From contig NZ_JXST01000010.1 of the NCBI RefSeq assembly GCF_000878195.1, forward strand, positions 62,001 to 126,000: a stretch of 64,000 nucleotides of DNA. Reading direction: 5' to 3'. The position numbers and the translations under genes are program-made. The notes beneath the pieces are model-generated. The model had not been told where the DNA came from. It saw only the letters and a list, made by a program, of their open reading frames with translations, and ran no database searches. Shown here piece by piece: positions 41,381 through 50,679 of this stretch. How positions within the stretch are numbered: the stretch's first letter is position 1; each line of letters starts with the position of its first letter. This DNA is from Mycolicibacterium llatzerense (GTDB lineage: Bacteria; Actinomycetota; Actinomycetes; Mycobacteriales; Mycobacteriaceae).

Positions 41381-42574
41381 TCATCCTTTCTGTGCACCCA
41401 GTGGTGCGTACGCGGGTTTTCCGAGCCCGAGCACGTGCTGGGCGATCATGTTGCGGAACACCTCGAGGGTGCCGCCGTAGATGCCGACCAGCGGTGCGAA
41501 CCGGTACACGTATTCAGCCGCTCCGTCGTCGGCTGCTCCCTCGGTCCCGACGGGCAACGCCGCCGCCGCTCCGAGGATGTCCATCAGCTCCGGGGAGACG
41601 TCCCGCATCGTCTGCGCGAGCGCCACCCGACCGAAGATGCTCGGGGCACTCAGCGCTGCCTCCATACGAGCGGCGCTGCGGCCCAGCCGATATGCCACCG
41701 AGGCGTCATCGATGAGCCGATGTCCGTCGGCGCCCACCGCCGCGGTCCGAGCGGCGACCTTGTCGACAGCGGTGGCCATGAAACCGGCCTGGTGCATCAT
41801 GATCGACACGTCCTGCAGGCCGTCGGGATCCGCTGCCACGGCACCGTGCTCGGTGTTGAGCGGTTCCCGCAGCACCGTCCAGCCACCGTTCACCTCGCCG
41901 AGCCGGTAGCGGTCGTCGACGCGTACGTCGCTGTAGTACACGATGTTGGTGCGGTCACCGTCGACGGTCCGGATGCCCTGGATCTCGATACCCGGCGTAT
42001 CGAGCGGCACCAGAAACATGGTCAGGCTCTTGTGTTTCGGCGCGTCCGGATCGGTGTTGGTGATGAGGAAGACGTAGCGGCAGTTGTGCGCACCGGTGGT
42101 GAACATCTTGGACCCATTGATGATCCACCCAGCGCCATCGCGCACGGCACGGGTCTTACATGTCGCCACGTCAGAGCCACCTTCGGGCTCGGTGTAACCC
42201 AAGCAAAGCCGGACCTGACCGCTGAACACCCCGGGCAGCACCTCGTCGCGCAGCTCGGGCGATCCGAACGTCGCCACCGAATGGGCGACCATGGCCGTGG
42301 TCCCCCACGTCACCCAGGGCACGTGAAAACGGCGCTTCTCCAGCTGCCAGATCCGCCGGCGTACCCGGCTGAAACCGCCGTCGGCCTCCGACTTCCATTC
42401 GGCCTCGAGGTATCCGGCGGCGCCCAACGCGAGATGCACGCCCTCATCGAAGTTGTCACCGGTTTCCCGGTCGCGGCGGATCACCTCGTCCGTGACGATG
42501 GTGCGCAACAGCTTTCGAACCTCGTCGCGGAACGCCCGTTCCTCATCCGACAATTCGACCGTCGAAAAATCCAC
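41381..42574 (-). CDS. Acyl-CoA dehydrogenase, large subunit of a split enzyme
   Basis: 397 residues. CLGYTEPEGGSDVATCKTRAV, WIINGSKMFTTGAHNCRYVF, and C-terminal GGTLEVFRNMIAQHVLGL. The usual QRN in this last block is FRN, and the MCAD-type Glu segment is missing. Preceded by its small partner after 1 bp. The sequence differs enough from the 15346 copy to suggest another chain or ring substrate. Part of the minus-strand operon that contains the ligase at 46064. Confidence 0.86.
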   Translation of the reverse strand: MDFSTVELSDEERAFRDEVRKLLRTIVTDEVIRRDRETGDNFDEGVHLALGAAGYLEAEWKSEADGGFSRVRRRIWQLEKRRFHVPWVTWGTTAMVAHSVATFGSPELRDEVLPGVFSGQVRLCLGYTEPEGGSDVATCKTRAVRDGAGWIINGSKMFTTGAHNCRYVFLITNTDPDAPKHKSLTMFLVPLDTPGIEIQGIRTVDGDRTNIVYYSDVRVDDRYRLGEVNGGWTVLREPLNTEHGAVAADPDGLQDVSIMMHQAGFMATAVDKVAARTAAVGADGHRLIDDASVAYRLGRSAARMEAALSAPSIFGRVALAQTMRDVSPELMDILGAAAALPVGTEGAADDGAAEYVYRFAPLVGIYGGTLEVFRNMIAQHVLGLGKPAYAPLGAQKG

Positions 42575-42575
42575 G

Positions 42576-43616
42576 TCAGCTCACCCCTTCGCGTTCCGCG
42601 AGAATCGCGCCGATGCGTTTTGCGGTAGCCCCGGGATCGCCTGCTGCCAGCGCCCACCCGCGCGCTCGCACGAGATAGGCAGTGGCAGCGGCTTCTTCGG
42701 ACACCCCGAGCCCGCCTTGCACGTGCACGGCCATCGTCGCCGCGCGGGGCGCCTCATCGGCCATGAACACGAACGCCGCCGGTGCCAGCTCCGGCCTCGC
42801 GTCCGGTTCGTTGTCGAGGAACCACGCCGCCCGCCGCGCCAGGTTCCGGCCACTCTGCACAACGATTGCCATGTTGGCCAATGGATGCGAAATCGCTTGC
42901 AACGAACCGATCGGCACCCCCAAGGTGAAGCGGGTCTTCGCGAACTCCGCCGCGATGGTCATGGTCGCCTCGACCAGTCCCACGAGCGCCGCAGCGGTCA
43001 GCAGCCGCCATTCATCGAGCGCCCGTTGATATTCCGCGCAGGCAGCCGGGCCACTCGCCACCACAGTCCTGGCGTCGGCGGCGTCTGGGTCGATCCAGGC
43101 CATGGGCAGCCGACCGATGTTGTCGACCCTCGCCGGCCGGATCGCGTAGGTGAGCCGCACGACGTCCTCACCGTCCCGCAGCAGAATGTGGTCGGCGACC
43201 GAACCGGCCGGAATCAGCCGTGAGCCAGGCAGGTTTTCCTGCACCGAGTCGAACCCGACCAATTGTCTGCCGCTGACGATGTCGGCTTCCAATGCGCCGA
43301 ATCGCCCGAGCAGCCGCGCCGCGCAGACATGATCGATCCAGGGCACCGGCGCCAGTACCCGGCCGATCTCCTCGGCCACCAGCGTCAAGTCGACGAGGGT
43401 CGCTCCGTCGCCGCCCACTGACTCAGGCAAAGCCATGGTCGTCGCACCCATGCCGCACAGCCGTTCCCACAGACTCTTGTCGAACCCCGACTCTTCGGCA
43501 GCACGCACCACCTCGATGGGGCAGTGTGCCGTGAAAAACTCGCGGTACGCCGCCTGCAGCGCTTGGTGATCCGATGACAGGCTGTAGTCCAGCCGGCGCA
43601 GCTCGTAGCGGTCCAT
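42576..43616 (-). CDS. Acyl-CoA dehydrogenase, small subunit of a split enzyme
   Basis: 346 residues from ATG at 43616; longer frames run into the amidohydrolase. ALVGLVEATMTIAAEFAKTRFTLGVPIGSLQAISH (in part KTRFTLGVPIGSLQAISH) and VQGGLGVSEEAAATAYLVR near the end; the second Glu of SEE falls in the position of the MCAD base. The N-terminal domain is fuller than in the other two small subunits. It is 4 bp from the amidohydrolase gene upstream and 1 bp from the large subunit, so the pair is cotranscribed. Confidence 0.84.
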   Translation of the reverse strand: MDRYELRRLDYSLSSDHQALQAAYREFFTAHCPIEVVRAAEESGFDKSLWERLCGMGATTMALPESVGGDGATLVDLTLVAEEIGRVLAPVPWIDHVCAARLLGRFGALEADIVSGRQLVGFDSVQENLPGSRLIPAGSVADHILLRDGEDVVRLTYAIRPARVDNIGRLPMAWIDPDAADARTVVASGPAACAEYQRALDEWRLLTAAALVGLVEATMTIAAEFAKTRFTLGVPIGSLQAISHPLANMAIVVQSGRNLARRAAWFLDNEPDARPELAPAAFVFMADEAPRAATMAVHVQGGLGVSEEAAATAYLVRARGWALAAGDPGATAKRIGAILAEREGVS

Positions 43617-43620
43617 GGCC

Positions 43621-44451
43621 TCAGTTCTCCCGGGTTCCGAAGAAGAAGTCGTTCGCGTTGGCGTAGAGGTAGTTCTCCAGCACGTCCGGCGGCAGGTCGA
43701 GCGCCAGCGCCTCGGGGACGACACGACTCATCTTCAGCACCGGCCAGTCCGATGCGTAGATCACCTTGCCGCGGCCGCGGGTGCGCATGTAGTGCAGCAA
43801 GCTGTCGGGCAGGCGCTTCGGTGACCAGGCCGACGTCATCAGCCGGAGGTTGTCGTATTTGATGAGCAGCCGAATCGCGATGTCCCACCATGGATCCGCA
43901 CCGTGGATCATGCACAACTTCAGTTCGGGGAAGCGCACACATACCCGATCCAGATGGATGGGGTTCTGTACCTCGCCGGGGATCGGCGGGCCGGGGAGGC
44001 CGGTGTTGACGCAGAGCGGGAGCTCCAGTTCGGCGCACTTGGTGTAGAGCGGGTAGTACACGGCGTCACTCGGCGGGTACTGCCCGTCACCCCAAAAGCT
44101 GGGCCCGACAACCGCATACGCGACCGGGAGGTTCGCCGCAGCTGCGGCCAGTTCGCGCAATGACGGGATCGGACGCAGCAGGTTGACCCCACCCAGCGCC
44201 AGGGCGAACCGATCCGGCCGTGCCTCAACGAATTTGCGTGCGGTCACCGACGGACTTGCCAGGTTGTCCATCAGGATGGCCTTGGAGACCCCCTGAGCGT
44301 CCATCTCGTCGAGCAGCCCCGACAGCTCGACGGGCGCGAACATCGAGTCGGGGCCCTTGAAATAGTCGTCCCGCACTTTGACCATCCACGACGGCTGCCG
44401 TTCGGTCTCCCCGAAGTGCACGTTGACCAGGCAGTCGATTGCTCTTGTCAT
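43621..44451 (-). CDS. Amidohydrolase-2 (ACMSD-like) protein, short form
   Basis: 276 residues, shorter than the two other ACMSD-like proteins of the window. N-terminal IDCLVNVHFGE carries Asn10-x-His12 in place of HxH; MIHGADPWWD has a barrel His and VIYASDWPVL the metal Asp. The ATG at 44451 overlaps the ligase stop (ATGA). A metal-dependent hydrolase or decarboxylase acting on a CoA-pathway intermediate is likely, with an incomplete first metal motif. Confidence 0.8.
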   Translation of the reverse strand: MTRAIDCLVNVHFGETERQPSWMVKVRDDYFKGPDSMFAPVELSGLLDEMDAQGVSKAILMDNLASPSVTARKFVEARPDRFALALGGVNLLRPIPSLRELAAAAANLPVAYAVVGPSFWGDGQYPPSDAVYYPLYTKCAELELPLCVNTGLPGPPIPGEVQNPIHLDRVCVRFPELKLCMIHGADPWWDIAIRLLIKYDNLRLMTSAWSPKRLPDSLLHYMRTRGRGKVIYASDWPVLKMSRVVPEALALDLPPDVLENYLYANANDFFFGTREN

Positions 44452-46064
44452 GTCATCACCCGCCCGTCGGAAACACTTTTGGCCCAGCGGTAGTCGGCTT
44501 TGCCGTTCCCCAGCCGGCGTATCTGGTCGATGAAGAGGAACTCTTTCGGGACTTTGAATCCGGCGAGGCGCGCCGCGCAGGACGCGTGCAACTCCTCGCG
44601 GGTCACGTCGGCCTGGTCGTGGACGGCGACCAGAGCGACGACTTCCTCGCCCCACCGCTCGCTCGGCCTGCCGACGACCAGGGCGTCGGCGACGCCTGGG
44701 TGCGCCCGCAGGACCTCCTCGACCTCTTCGACGAACACCTTCTCCCCGCCGGTGTTGACCACCAACGAATCCCGGCCGAACAGTTCGAGCGTGCCATCGG
44801 CGGCGAGCCGGCCGCGGTCGCCGGAGATCACCACGCGGCGACCGTCGATCTCGGGGAAGGTCTTACCGGTGGCCTCCGGGTCGTCGAAGTATCCGAGCGG
44901 GATGCGGCCCTCACGGGCCACCCAGCCGATCTCCGGGTCACCGGGGCGCAGGAAGCGGCGCAGGTCGGCCGACACCACCGAGGCGCCGGCTCGCAGTTCG
45001 AAGGTGTCCTTGCGGTCGCCGTGCCGGTTGCGGCCGAATCCGACGTTTCCCGTCTCTGACGATCCGTACCCATTGACCATGGTGATGTTCGGCAGCAGTT
45101 CCAGCAGCGCCCGTTGGTGTTTCGGATTCGTCGCCGCACCGCCGCTCGCGACCGCGGACAGCGACGACAGGTCGTAGGGGCGCCGTCGCAGCTCCGCTAC
45201 CAAGGGTCCCGCGTACGCGTCGCCGACCATCGTCATCAAGCCCACCTGCTCCCGCTCGGCGGTCTCCAAGACGGTGCGCGCGTCGAACGCGGCTCGATTG
45301 TCGTAGAGCACCACGGTCTGGCCGCTGAGCACCGCCGCAAGTGTGGTCCAGAGTCCCGCCGCGTGCATCAGGGGTGACACGGCGAACCACGGCGGACCTC
45401 GGTGGCGCACCTTCTCGTGGATCTCCGCGGCGAACGAATGGTCGGCGCCGTTCATCGACACGACGTACGTGTCGCCCTGCCGCCACATCACCCCTTTCGG
45501 GCGTCCAGTGGTACCGCCGGTGCAGATCATCAGTACGTCGTCGGGACTCGGTTCGATGCCGGCATCCGGGACCCCTTGCACGAGTGCGTCATTCAAGGTC
45601 ATGGCGCCAGGCAGTTCGGGCGCCGAGCTGCCGTCGTCGACCGAGATCAGCAGATCCGCACCGACAGCGGGCAGGACGTCGGCGAACTTGGCGCCCAATG
45701 ACCGGTGATAGATGACCCCGCGTGGCTTCAGGTAGTCGAGCAGCTCGTCGACTTCTGTGGGCGTGTACTGGTGATTGACATTGACCGGGACAACCCGCGC
45801 CTTCAGACAGCCGAGCAGCATGTCGGGGTACAGATCGTTGTGCATGATCAGCGCGACTCGATCTTGGCCACACTCCCAGCGCTGCAGGCTCTCTCGTTCT
45901 CGGTGAACCCCGAAACCCTTGCCGGCCAGGAAGTTCGCCAGCAGCCGGGTGCGGTCGGCAACCTGCGCATAGGTGCTGCGGCGCTCACCGCAGACCGTCA
46001 TCAGACGATCCGGTACCGCGTCCGCGATGGCGTCGAGTACGGCGCCGAGGGTCCATTCGCTCAC
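44448..46064 (-). CDS. Acyl-CoA synthetase (FadD-like), steroid/fatty-acid type
   Basis: 538 residues, GTG start. P-loop CTGGTTGRPKGVMWRQGD, YGSSETG, SGDRGRLAADG and catalytic Lys in GNGKADYRW. The CTGGTTGxPKGVMW form is typical of the actinobacterial FadD group that activates steroid side-chain and other bulky acids. It overlaps the short amidohydrolase by 4 bp and follows another amidohydrolase by 11 bp. Probably the entry ligase of the motif B module. Confidence 0.88.
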   Translation of the reverse strand: MSEWTLGAVLDAIADAVPDRLMTVCGERRSTYAQVADRTRLLANFLAGKGFGVHRERESLQRWECGQDRVALIMHNDLYPDMLLGCLKARVVPVNVNHQYTPTEVDELLDYLKPRGVIYHRSLGAKFADVLPAVGADLLISVDDGSSAPELPGAMTLNDALVQGVPDAGIEPSPDDVLMICTGGTTGRPKGVMWRQGDTYVVSMNGADHSFAAEIHEKVRHRGPPWFAVSPLMHAAGLWTTLAAVLSGQTVVLYDNRAAFDARTVLETAEREQVGLMTMVGDAYAGPLVAELRRRPYDLSSLSAVASGGAATNPKHQRALLELLPNITMVNGYGSSETGNVGFGRNRHGDRKDTFELRAGASVVSADLRRFLRPGDPEIGWVAREGRIPLGYFDDPEATGKTFPEIDGRRVVISGDRGRLAADGTLELFGRDSLVVNTGGEKVFVEEVEEVLRAHPGVADALVVGRPSERWGEEVVALVAVHDQADVTREELHASCAARLAGFKVPKEFLFIDQIRRLGNGKADYRWAKSVSDGRVMT

Positions 46065-46075
46065 AGCGGTGACGG

Positions 46076-47320
46076 CTAGGCCGTCGCCTCCACACTGACG
46101 CCGAGCAGGTCCAAGGCGTTGTCGCGCATCACCTTCCGGGTGTCCTCGGCGCTGAACTCGGGAAACTGCGGAATGTCGGCAGTGAACGACATCGGGTCGG
46201 CGAGCCCTTCACCGTGCGGCCAGTCGGAGCCGAACAGAATCTTGTCGACGCCGATGGTTTCGGCGAGCAACTTCACGTCGTCCTCGTAGTACGGGGCGAT
46301 CCAGACGTTGTTGCGCAGCTGTTCGACCGGGTCCTCCCTGAAGTGATACGGCGCGTTGTTGGCGGCCTTCTTCAGCCGCTTCATCAGGCGGTAGACGAAA
46401 TACGAGCCGTTTTCGATGCTGGCCACCTTCAGCGTCGGATGCCGGGTGAAGACCTGGTGGACGATCATCGACGCCATCGAATCGTGGATGGCACGGTCGT
46501 CGAGCAGAACCTGATCCAGCGGGTCCTTCTTGCCGAATCCTTCGAATGTCGCCTTGCCGCCCCACAGGGCAGCGATGGCGAGGTAGCCGCTGTCGCTCAA
46601 GTGGAATCCGACGGGTACGCCGGCTTCGGCCAGTCGGGCCCACACCGGGTCGTGCAGGGGGTCGCCCAGGGACCGTGGCTTGGCGACGCCGGGCACCGGG
46701 GCCGGACGCACCAGCACCAGCTTGGCGCCGCGGCTCAGCACGAACTCGACCTCGTCGACCGCCGCAGCCGGATCCGCCAGCGAGATGATCGGCGCAGAGA
46801 TGATCCGGCCGTCGGGGCGATTGAAACCCCAGTCCTCGTCGAGCCAGAGGTTGAATGCGTGCACCGTCGCCATCGTCGCCTCGATGTCGCCCTTGAGCGC
46901 CTCCTCGACGCCGCAGGCGAATGTGGGGAGCATGAACACGGTTTCGAGGTTCTGCTTGTAGAGCACCTGCACCCGGGCATCGCGATTCTGGTATTCGGGA
47001 TGGTTGGCCATCCGGTCCACCTTCATCAACGACGCGGGATCGACACCCTCCGGAATTTCACCGCGGAACAACAGATCCAGGCACCCTGGTTCGATGATCG
47101 GGTCGAAGGTGGGATTCGGGATGAAGTGATTGACCTTCTCCCCCATCACGGCCCAGGTGCGTTTCCCGTCCTGCACCATCTGGACGCCGCGCCGCTTGAA
47201 CTCCTTCGGCAGATGGCGGGTGCAGGAATCCACGGGTTCGTAGTAGTGGTTGTCGACGTCAATCGCCTGGTAGTCCAACGTCGGATGCGCGATCCGCTCC
47301 GCTGCTCGCTCCAAAACCAT
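46076..47320 (-). CDS. Amidohydrolase-2 (ACMSD/LigW-like) metal-dependent hydrolase
   Basis: 414 residues from ATG at 47320, which overlaps the crotonase stop by one base (TGATG). IDVDNHYYEP (Asp21-x-Asp23-x-His25) replaces the N-terminal HxH; SIENGSYFVYRL and ILFGSDWPHGEG carry later metal and active-site positions. It is a paralogue of 39028-40266, with the same FIPNPTF segment near residue 65. The DxDNHYYE form is common in mycobacterial members of this family, some of which sit in sterol clusters. Reaction unknown. Confidence 0.83.
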   Translation of the reverse strand: MVLERAAERIAHPTLDYQAIDVDNHYYEPVDSCTRHLPKEFKRRGVQMVQDGKRTWAVMGEKVNHFIPNPTFDPIIEPGCLDLLFRGEIPEGVDPASLMKVDRMANHPEYQNRDARVQVLYKQNLETVFMLPTFACGVEEALKGDIEATMATVHAFNLWLDEDWGFNRPDGRIISAPIISLADPAAAVDEVEFVLSRGAKLVLVRPAPVPGVAKPRSLGDPLHDPVWARLAEAGVPVGFHLSDSGYLAIAALWGGKATFEGFGKKDPLDQVLLDDRAIHDSMASMIVHQVFTRHPTLKVASIENGSYFVYRLMKRLKKAANNAPYHFREDPVEQLRNNVWIAPYYEDDVKLLAETIGVDKILFGSDWPHGEGLADPMSFTADIPQFPEFSAEDTRKVMRDNALDLLGVSVEATA

Positions 47321-48159
47321 CAGCACTGCCCCTTCAACGGCGGAAACTGGGGAGGACGCTTCTCGAAGAAACTGGTGATTCCTTCGATCACGTCGGGACG
47401 CTGCAGTGACTCGTGCATGAGCGTCTCCGCGCGAGCGCTGGCACTGACGACGTCGCGCATGATGTCGGAATAGACCTGCTGCTTGATCACCGCCAGCGAG
47501 CTCGGCGAGCATTGTGCCGCAATGTCTTCGGCGTAAGCGATCGCGCGCTGCAGTAAGTCGTCGTCGGCGACAACCTCTTTCGCCAACCCGAGCTCGACCG
47601 CTTCCTCGGCGCCCACCTTCCGCCCGCTCAGCAGCAGATCCAGGGCGGCGCTGACACCGATCAGCCGCGGCAGGATCCAGGAGATGCCGTACTCGGCGAT
47701 CAGTCCCCGACGCGCGAACGCAGTGGTGAACTTGGCGCTCCGGGCGACGAATCGGACGTCGCACATCAGCGCCTGAGTCATTCCGATGCCCGCGCACGCA
47801 CCGTTGATGGCGGCGATGACGGGCTTGCGCAACGTGGTGACAAAAAGCGGATGGCGCTCCCCCACCAGCTTGTCGACATCCGTGTCGCCGCCGATGGCGG
47901 TACCGCTGATCGACGACAAATCACCCATGTCCGCACCGGCGCAGAACGCGCGCCCGCTGCCGGTCAGCACGACCGCCCGTACCGCCGGGTCGGCCTCGGC
48001 CGAGTCGAGAGCGGCGTAGAAGGCGGCAGCGAGGCCGTCACCCCAGGCATTCATCCGCTCGGGCCGGTTCAGGGTCACCACCGCAACGCCGGTATCCCGA
48101 ACCTCGTAGAGCACCACGGCACTCTGGATGTCGGTGTCCACGCGGTCAGGAACCGTCAC
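47320..48159 (-). CDS. Crotonase-family protein, PaaG-like isomerase type
   Basis: 279 residues from GTG at 48159 with GAGGAGG 8 bases upstream; the frame to 48258 would start inside the upstream SDR and over the operator at 48205. AFCAGADMGDL oxyanion strand. The two hydratase Glu are absent (IGMTQA; FARRGL), but AEYGISWILPRLIG places Glu where PaaG-type isomerases have the acid of PDxGxxWxLPR. A delta3/delta2 enoyl-CoA isomerase-like reaction is thus more likely than hydration. It is preceded by its own motif B operator, so it starts a transcript running to 40243. Confidence 0.84.
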   Translation of the reverse strand: MTVPDRVDTDIQSAVVLYEVRDTGVAVVTLNRPERMNAWGDGLAAAFYAALDSAEADPAVRAVVLTGSGRAFCAGADMGDLSSISGTAIGGDTDVDKLVGERHPLFVTTLRKPVIAAINGACAGIGMTQALMCDVRFVARSAKFTTAFARRGLIAEYGISWILPRLIGVSAALDLLLSGRKVGAEEAVELGLAKEVVADDDLLQRAIAYAEDIAAQCSPSSLAVIKQQVYSDIMRDVVSASARAETLMHESLQRPDVIEGITSFFEKRPPQFPPLKGQC

Positions 48160-48204
48160 CGGATGGGCCTCCTCGGCGTCGTCTCTCGGGCGTTTGTATG
48201 GCCA

Positions 48205-48223
48205 TACTGTACACCTATCAGTA
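48205..48223. promoter_or_regulatory. Motif B operator (TACTGT-N7-TCAGTA)
   Basis: One mismatch from the consensus. It lies between the stop of the SDR (48239) and the start of the crotonase (48159), both on the minus strand, and overlaps a 12-bp palindrome GTATGGCCATAC (48196-48207). It marks an internal promoter. Confidence 0.6.
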
Positions 48224-48238
48224 TCTCGGCGATACGGC

Positions 48239-49036
48239 TCAGATGAAGTCGCTGCCACCGTCGACGTTGATGTTGGCTCCGGTCATGTACGAATTGCGTC
48301 GTGACACCAAAAATGCAGCAACAGCGCCTATTTCGTCGGGAAGTCCCGCGCGCGGTAGATGCGCGGGATGCCCGAAATGCTCGCCGACCGCAGCCATCAG
48401 CGCGTAGGGATCGGCGCCGTCGACGCCGACCGATTCGGCCCAGCCGATGAGTGCGTCGGAGGCGATGCTTCCGGGCGAGACCACGTTGACCAGGATTTCG
48501 TCGGGGGCCAGCAGTAGTGACAGGTTTTTCGAGATGCTGGTGACCATCGCCTTGGCCGCGGTGTAGGCGGGCAGGATGACACTCTGCCGCTGCGTCGAGT
48601 GCGCCGAGAAGTTGACGATGCGGGCCCACGATGCCTTGCGCAGCAACGGAAGTGCCGCTCGGACACACCGCACCATGCCCATCGCGCCGTCATCGACGGC
48701 GGTGCGCCACTGATCGTCGGTGAGGTCCTCGAAGCTCCCCACCGTGGTCGGTCCGGCGGCGCTGACGAGCATGTTCAACTCGCCGCCCCACCGCTCGCTC
48801 AGCTGCGCGAAGAGGCCATCGACCTGAGCTGCGTCACACATGTCCGCAACCAATCCGACCGCGTCCGGACTGCCCCGACCGGTGAGTTCGGCCGTGGCCG
48901 CGTCGAGCACCTCACGAGTACGGCCGACCACGGCGACGCGCGCGCCATCGTCGGCCAGACACCGGGCGGTGGCCAATCCCATGCCGCGGCCGCCACCGAC
49001 GATCACCGCGGTCGCGTCGCGAACGCCCAGATCCAT
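48239..49036 (-). CDS. Short-chain dehydrogenase
   Basis: 265 residues. GGGRGMG cofactor motif at 14-20, VSAAG, Tyr158 and Lys162 in YTAAK, FSAHS as the Ser strand, C-terminal NVDGGSDFI. Classical SDR, most like 3-oxoacyl reductases and hydroxysteroid dehydrogenases. It lies 6 bp after the crotonase at 49043 and is the second gene of that short operon; the next operon starts just below it. Substrate unknown. Confidence 0.83.
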   Translation of the reverse strand: MDLGVRDATAVIVGGGRGMGLATARCLADDGARVAVVGRTREVLDAATAELTGRGSPDAVGLVADMCDAAQVDGLFAQLSERWGGELNMLVSAAGPTTVGSFEDLTDDQWRTAVDDGAMGMVRCVRAALPLLRKASWARIVNFSAHSTQRQSVILPAYTAAKAMVTSISKNLSLLLAPDEILVNVVSPGSIASDALIGWAESVGVDGADPYALMAAVGEHFGHPAHLPRAGLPDEIGAVAAFLVSRRNSYMTGANINVDGGSDFI

Positions 49037-49042
49037 CAGTCG

Positions 49043-49804
49043 CTACGTGCCGGTCCAATTAGGGGCGCGCTTCTCGGCGAACGCGATGGACCCCTCTTTG
49101 GCGTCGTTGGACGTGAACACCGGGATGATGAGTTCGAGCTGCTTGGACCACATTTCATCGTCGGTCCAGTTGGCGCCCTTGACCAGAACCTCCTTGGTCG
49201 CCGCGACGGCCAGTGGCCCGTTGGCGGTGATCCGTTCCGCGAGCTTGATCGCCTCGGCCAGCGCCTCACCCGGTTCGGCCAGCACGTTGACGAAACCCCA
49301 CGCTTCCCCCTGCTCGGCGGTGAAGCTGTCGCCAGTGAGGGCCAACTCGAGCGCCTTCTGGAACGGGATGCGGCGCGGCAGTCGCAACAAGCCGCCGCCG
49401 GCAGCGATCAGACCACGTTTCACCTCCGGGATACCGAACTTCGCAGTGCGCGAGGCGACTACGAGGTCGGTGGCCAGCACGACCTCGGTGCCACCCGCCA
49501 GGGCATATCCCTCGACCGCGGAGATCAGGGGCTTGCGCGGCGGGCGTTCGGTGAAGCCGATTCCGCGACCCGGGATGTCGACGCGCTCACCAGCCGCAAA
49601 CGCCTTCAGATCCATTCCGGCGCAGAAGTTTCCACCAGCTCCGGTGATCACGGCGACCGACAGGCTTGCGTCGGAGTCGAGTTCGTCGACTGCGTCGGCA
49701 AGGCCCTGACTCACCGCGCGGTTCACCGCGTTACGCGAATCCGGACGATTGATCGTGATGACGAGAATGCGACCCCGCCGCTCGACGAGAACTTCGTCTG
49801 CCAC
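49043..49804 (-). CDS. Enoyl-CoA hydratase, canonical crotonase
   Basis: 253 residues from GTG at 49804 with GGAGGG six bases upstream; the frame to 49882 would cross the operator at 49835. Both hydratase residues are present: Glu107 in GGTEVVLA and Glu127 in GIPEVKRG, with the oxyanion strand NFCAGMDL. The C-terminal EGSIAFAEKRAPNW is usual. Of the eight crotonases in the window, this is the only one with both Glu, so it is the best candidate for the true trans-2-enoyl-CoA hydration step. Divergent from the TetR gene at 49933. Confidence 0.9.
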   Translation of the reverse strand: MADEVLVERRGRILVITINRPDSRNAVNRAVSQGLADAVDELDSDASLSVAVITGAGGNFCAGMDLKAFAAGERVDIPGRGIGFTERPPRKPLISAVEGYALAGGTEVVLATDLVVASRTAKFGIPEVKRGLIAAGGGLLRLPRRIPFQKALELALTGDSFTAEQGEAWGFVNVLAEPGEALAEAIKLAERITANGPLAVAATKEVLVKGANWTDDEMWSKQLELIIPVFTSNDAKEGSIAFAEKRAPNWTGT

Positions 49805-49834
49805 CGCTTGCCCTCCATAGGCCACAGAAACACT

Positions 49835-49853
49835 TACTATATGTCTTACAGTA
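49835..49853. promoter_or_regulatory. Motif B operator (TACTAT-N7-ACAGTA)
   Basis: One mismatch from consensus, in the gap between the enoyl-CoA hydratase (start 49804) and the divergent TetR (start 49933). Fits autoregulation of the TetR gene. Confidence 0.65.
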
Positions 49854-49932
49854 GACGGACGTGCCAGTCGAGAGGGCAGCACACGGTAGATTCAACAGTT
49901 GCGCAGCATCGATCGTGATGGAGGTGCCCACA

Positions 49933-50673
49933 GTGGCAAAGGTGGCAACCGCCGAAAAGCGCCAGCGGCGTGAGCGGGGTTCGATCAATCCCGACGACAT
50001 CATCAACGGGGCATTCGAACTCGCAGAACAGGTTTCGATCGACAACCTCAGCATGCCGCTGCTGGGCAAACACCTCGGCGTCGGCGTCACGAGCATCTAC
50101 TGGTACTTCCGCAAGAAGGACGACCTGCTCAATGCGATGACCGACCGCGCGCTGCGCGAGTACGTGTTCGCCACGCCGTATGTCGAAGCCAAAGATTGGC
50201 GTTCGACGCTGCGCAACCACGCCCGCACGATGCGTGAAACTTTCGTGGGCAACCCGATTCTGTGCGACCTGATTCTCATCCGGTCCGCACTGAGCCCGCG
50301 GGCCGCCCGGTTGGGCGTACAGGCCGTCGAGAAGGCGATCGCGAGCCTGGTGGAAGCCGGGCTGTCGCCGGAGCACGCATTCGACATCTATTCGGCAGTG
50401 TCGGTTCACGTCCGTGGTTCAGCTGTGCTGCAACGCCTTCGGGACAAGAACCAGGCCGACGGCGAAGGGCCGGGCGATATCCAAGACGCCATGACCATCG
50501 ACGCCGCGACCACACCACTGCTCGCCAGGGCAGTCCAGGAGGGCCACCACCTCGGCACAGCGGATGAGAACAACTTCGACTTCGGGCTCGAGTGCATCCT
50601 CGACCAGGCCGAACGCCTGATGGAGGCCAACAAGAAGCCGGCGCCCCGCACCCGCAAGGCGCCGCGCTCCTAG
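49933..50673 (+). CDS. TetR-family transcriptional regulator, candidate regulator of the motif B set
   Basis: 246 residues from GTG at 49933, chosen because GGAGG stands 8 bases upstream; starts at 49861 and 49918 remain possible. The helix-turn-helix is SIDNLSMPLLGKHLGVGVTSIYWYF (in part MPLLGKHLGVGVTSIYWYF), followed by RKKDDLLNAMTDRAL. The C-terminal domain is longer than in the other two TetR proteins and ends in a basic tail (KKPAPRTRKAPRS). A motif B copy lies in the divergent promoter gap. Target set and ligand are inferred, not shown. Convergent with the thiolase, 6-bp gap. Confidence 0.88.
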   Translation: MAKVATAEKRQRRERGSINPDDIINGAFELAEQVSIDNLSMPLLGKHLGVGVTSIYWYFRKKDDLLNAMTDRALREYVFATPYVEAKDWRSTLRNHARTMRETFVGNPILCDLILIRSALSPRAARLGVQAVEKAIASLVEAGLSPEHAFDIYSAVSVHVRGSAVLQRLRDKNQADGEGPGDIQDAMTIDAATTPLLARAVQEGHHLGTADENNFDFGLECILDQAERLMEANKKPAPRTRKAPRS

Positions 50674-50679
50674 TTCGTT

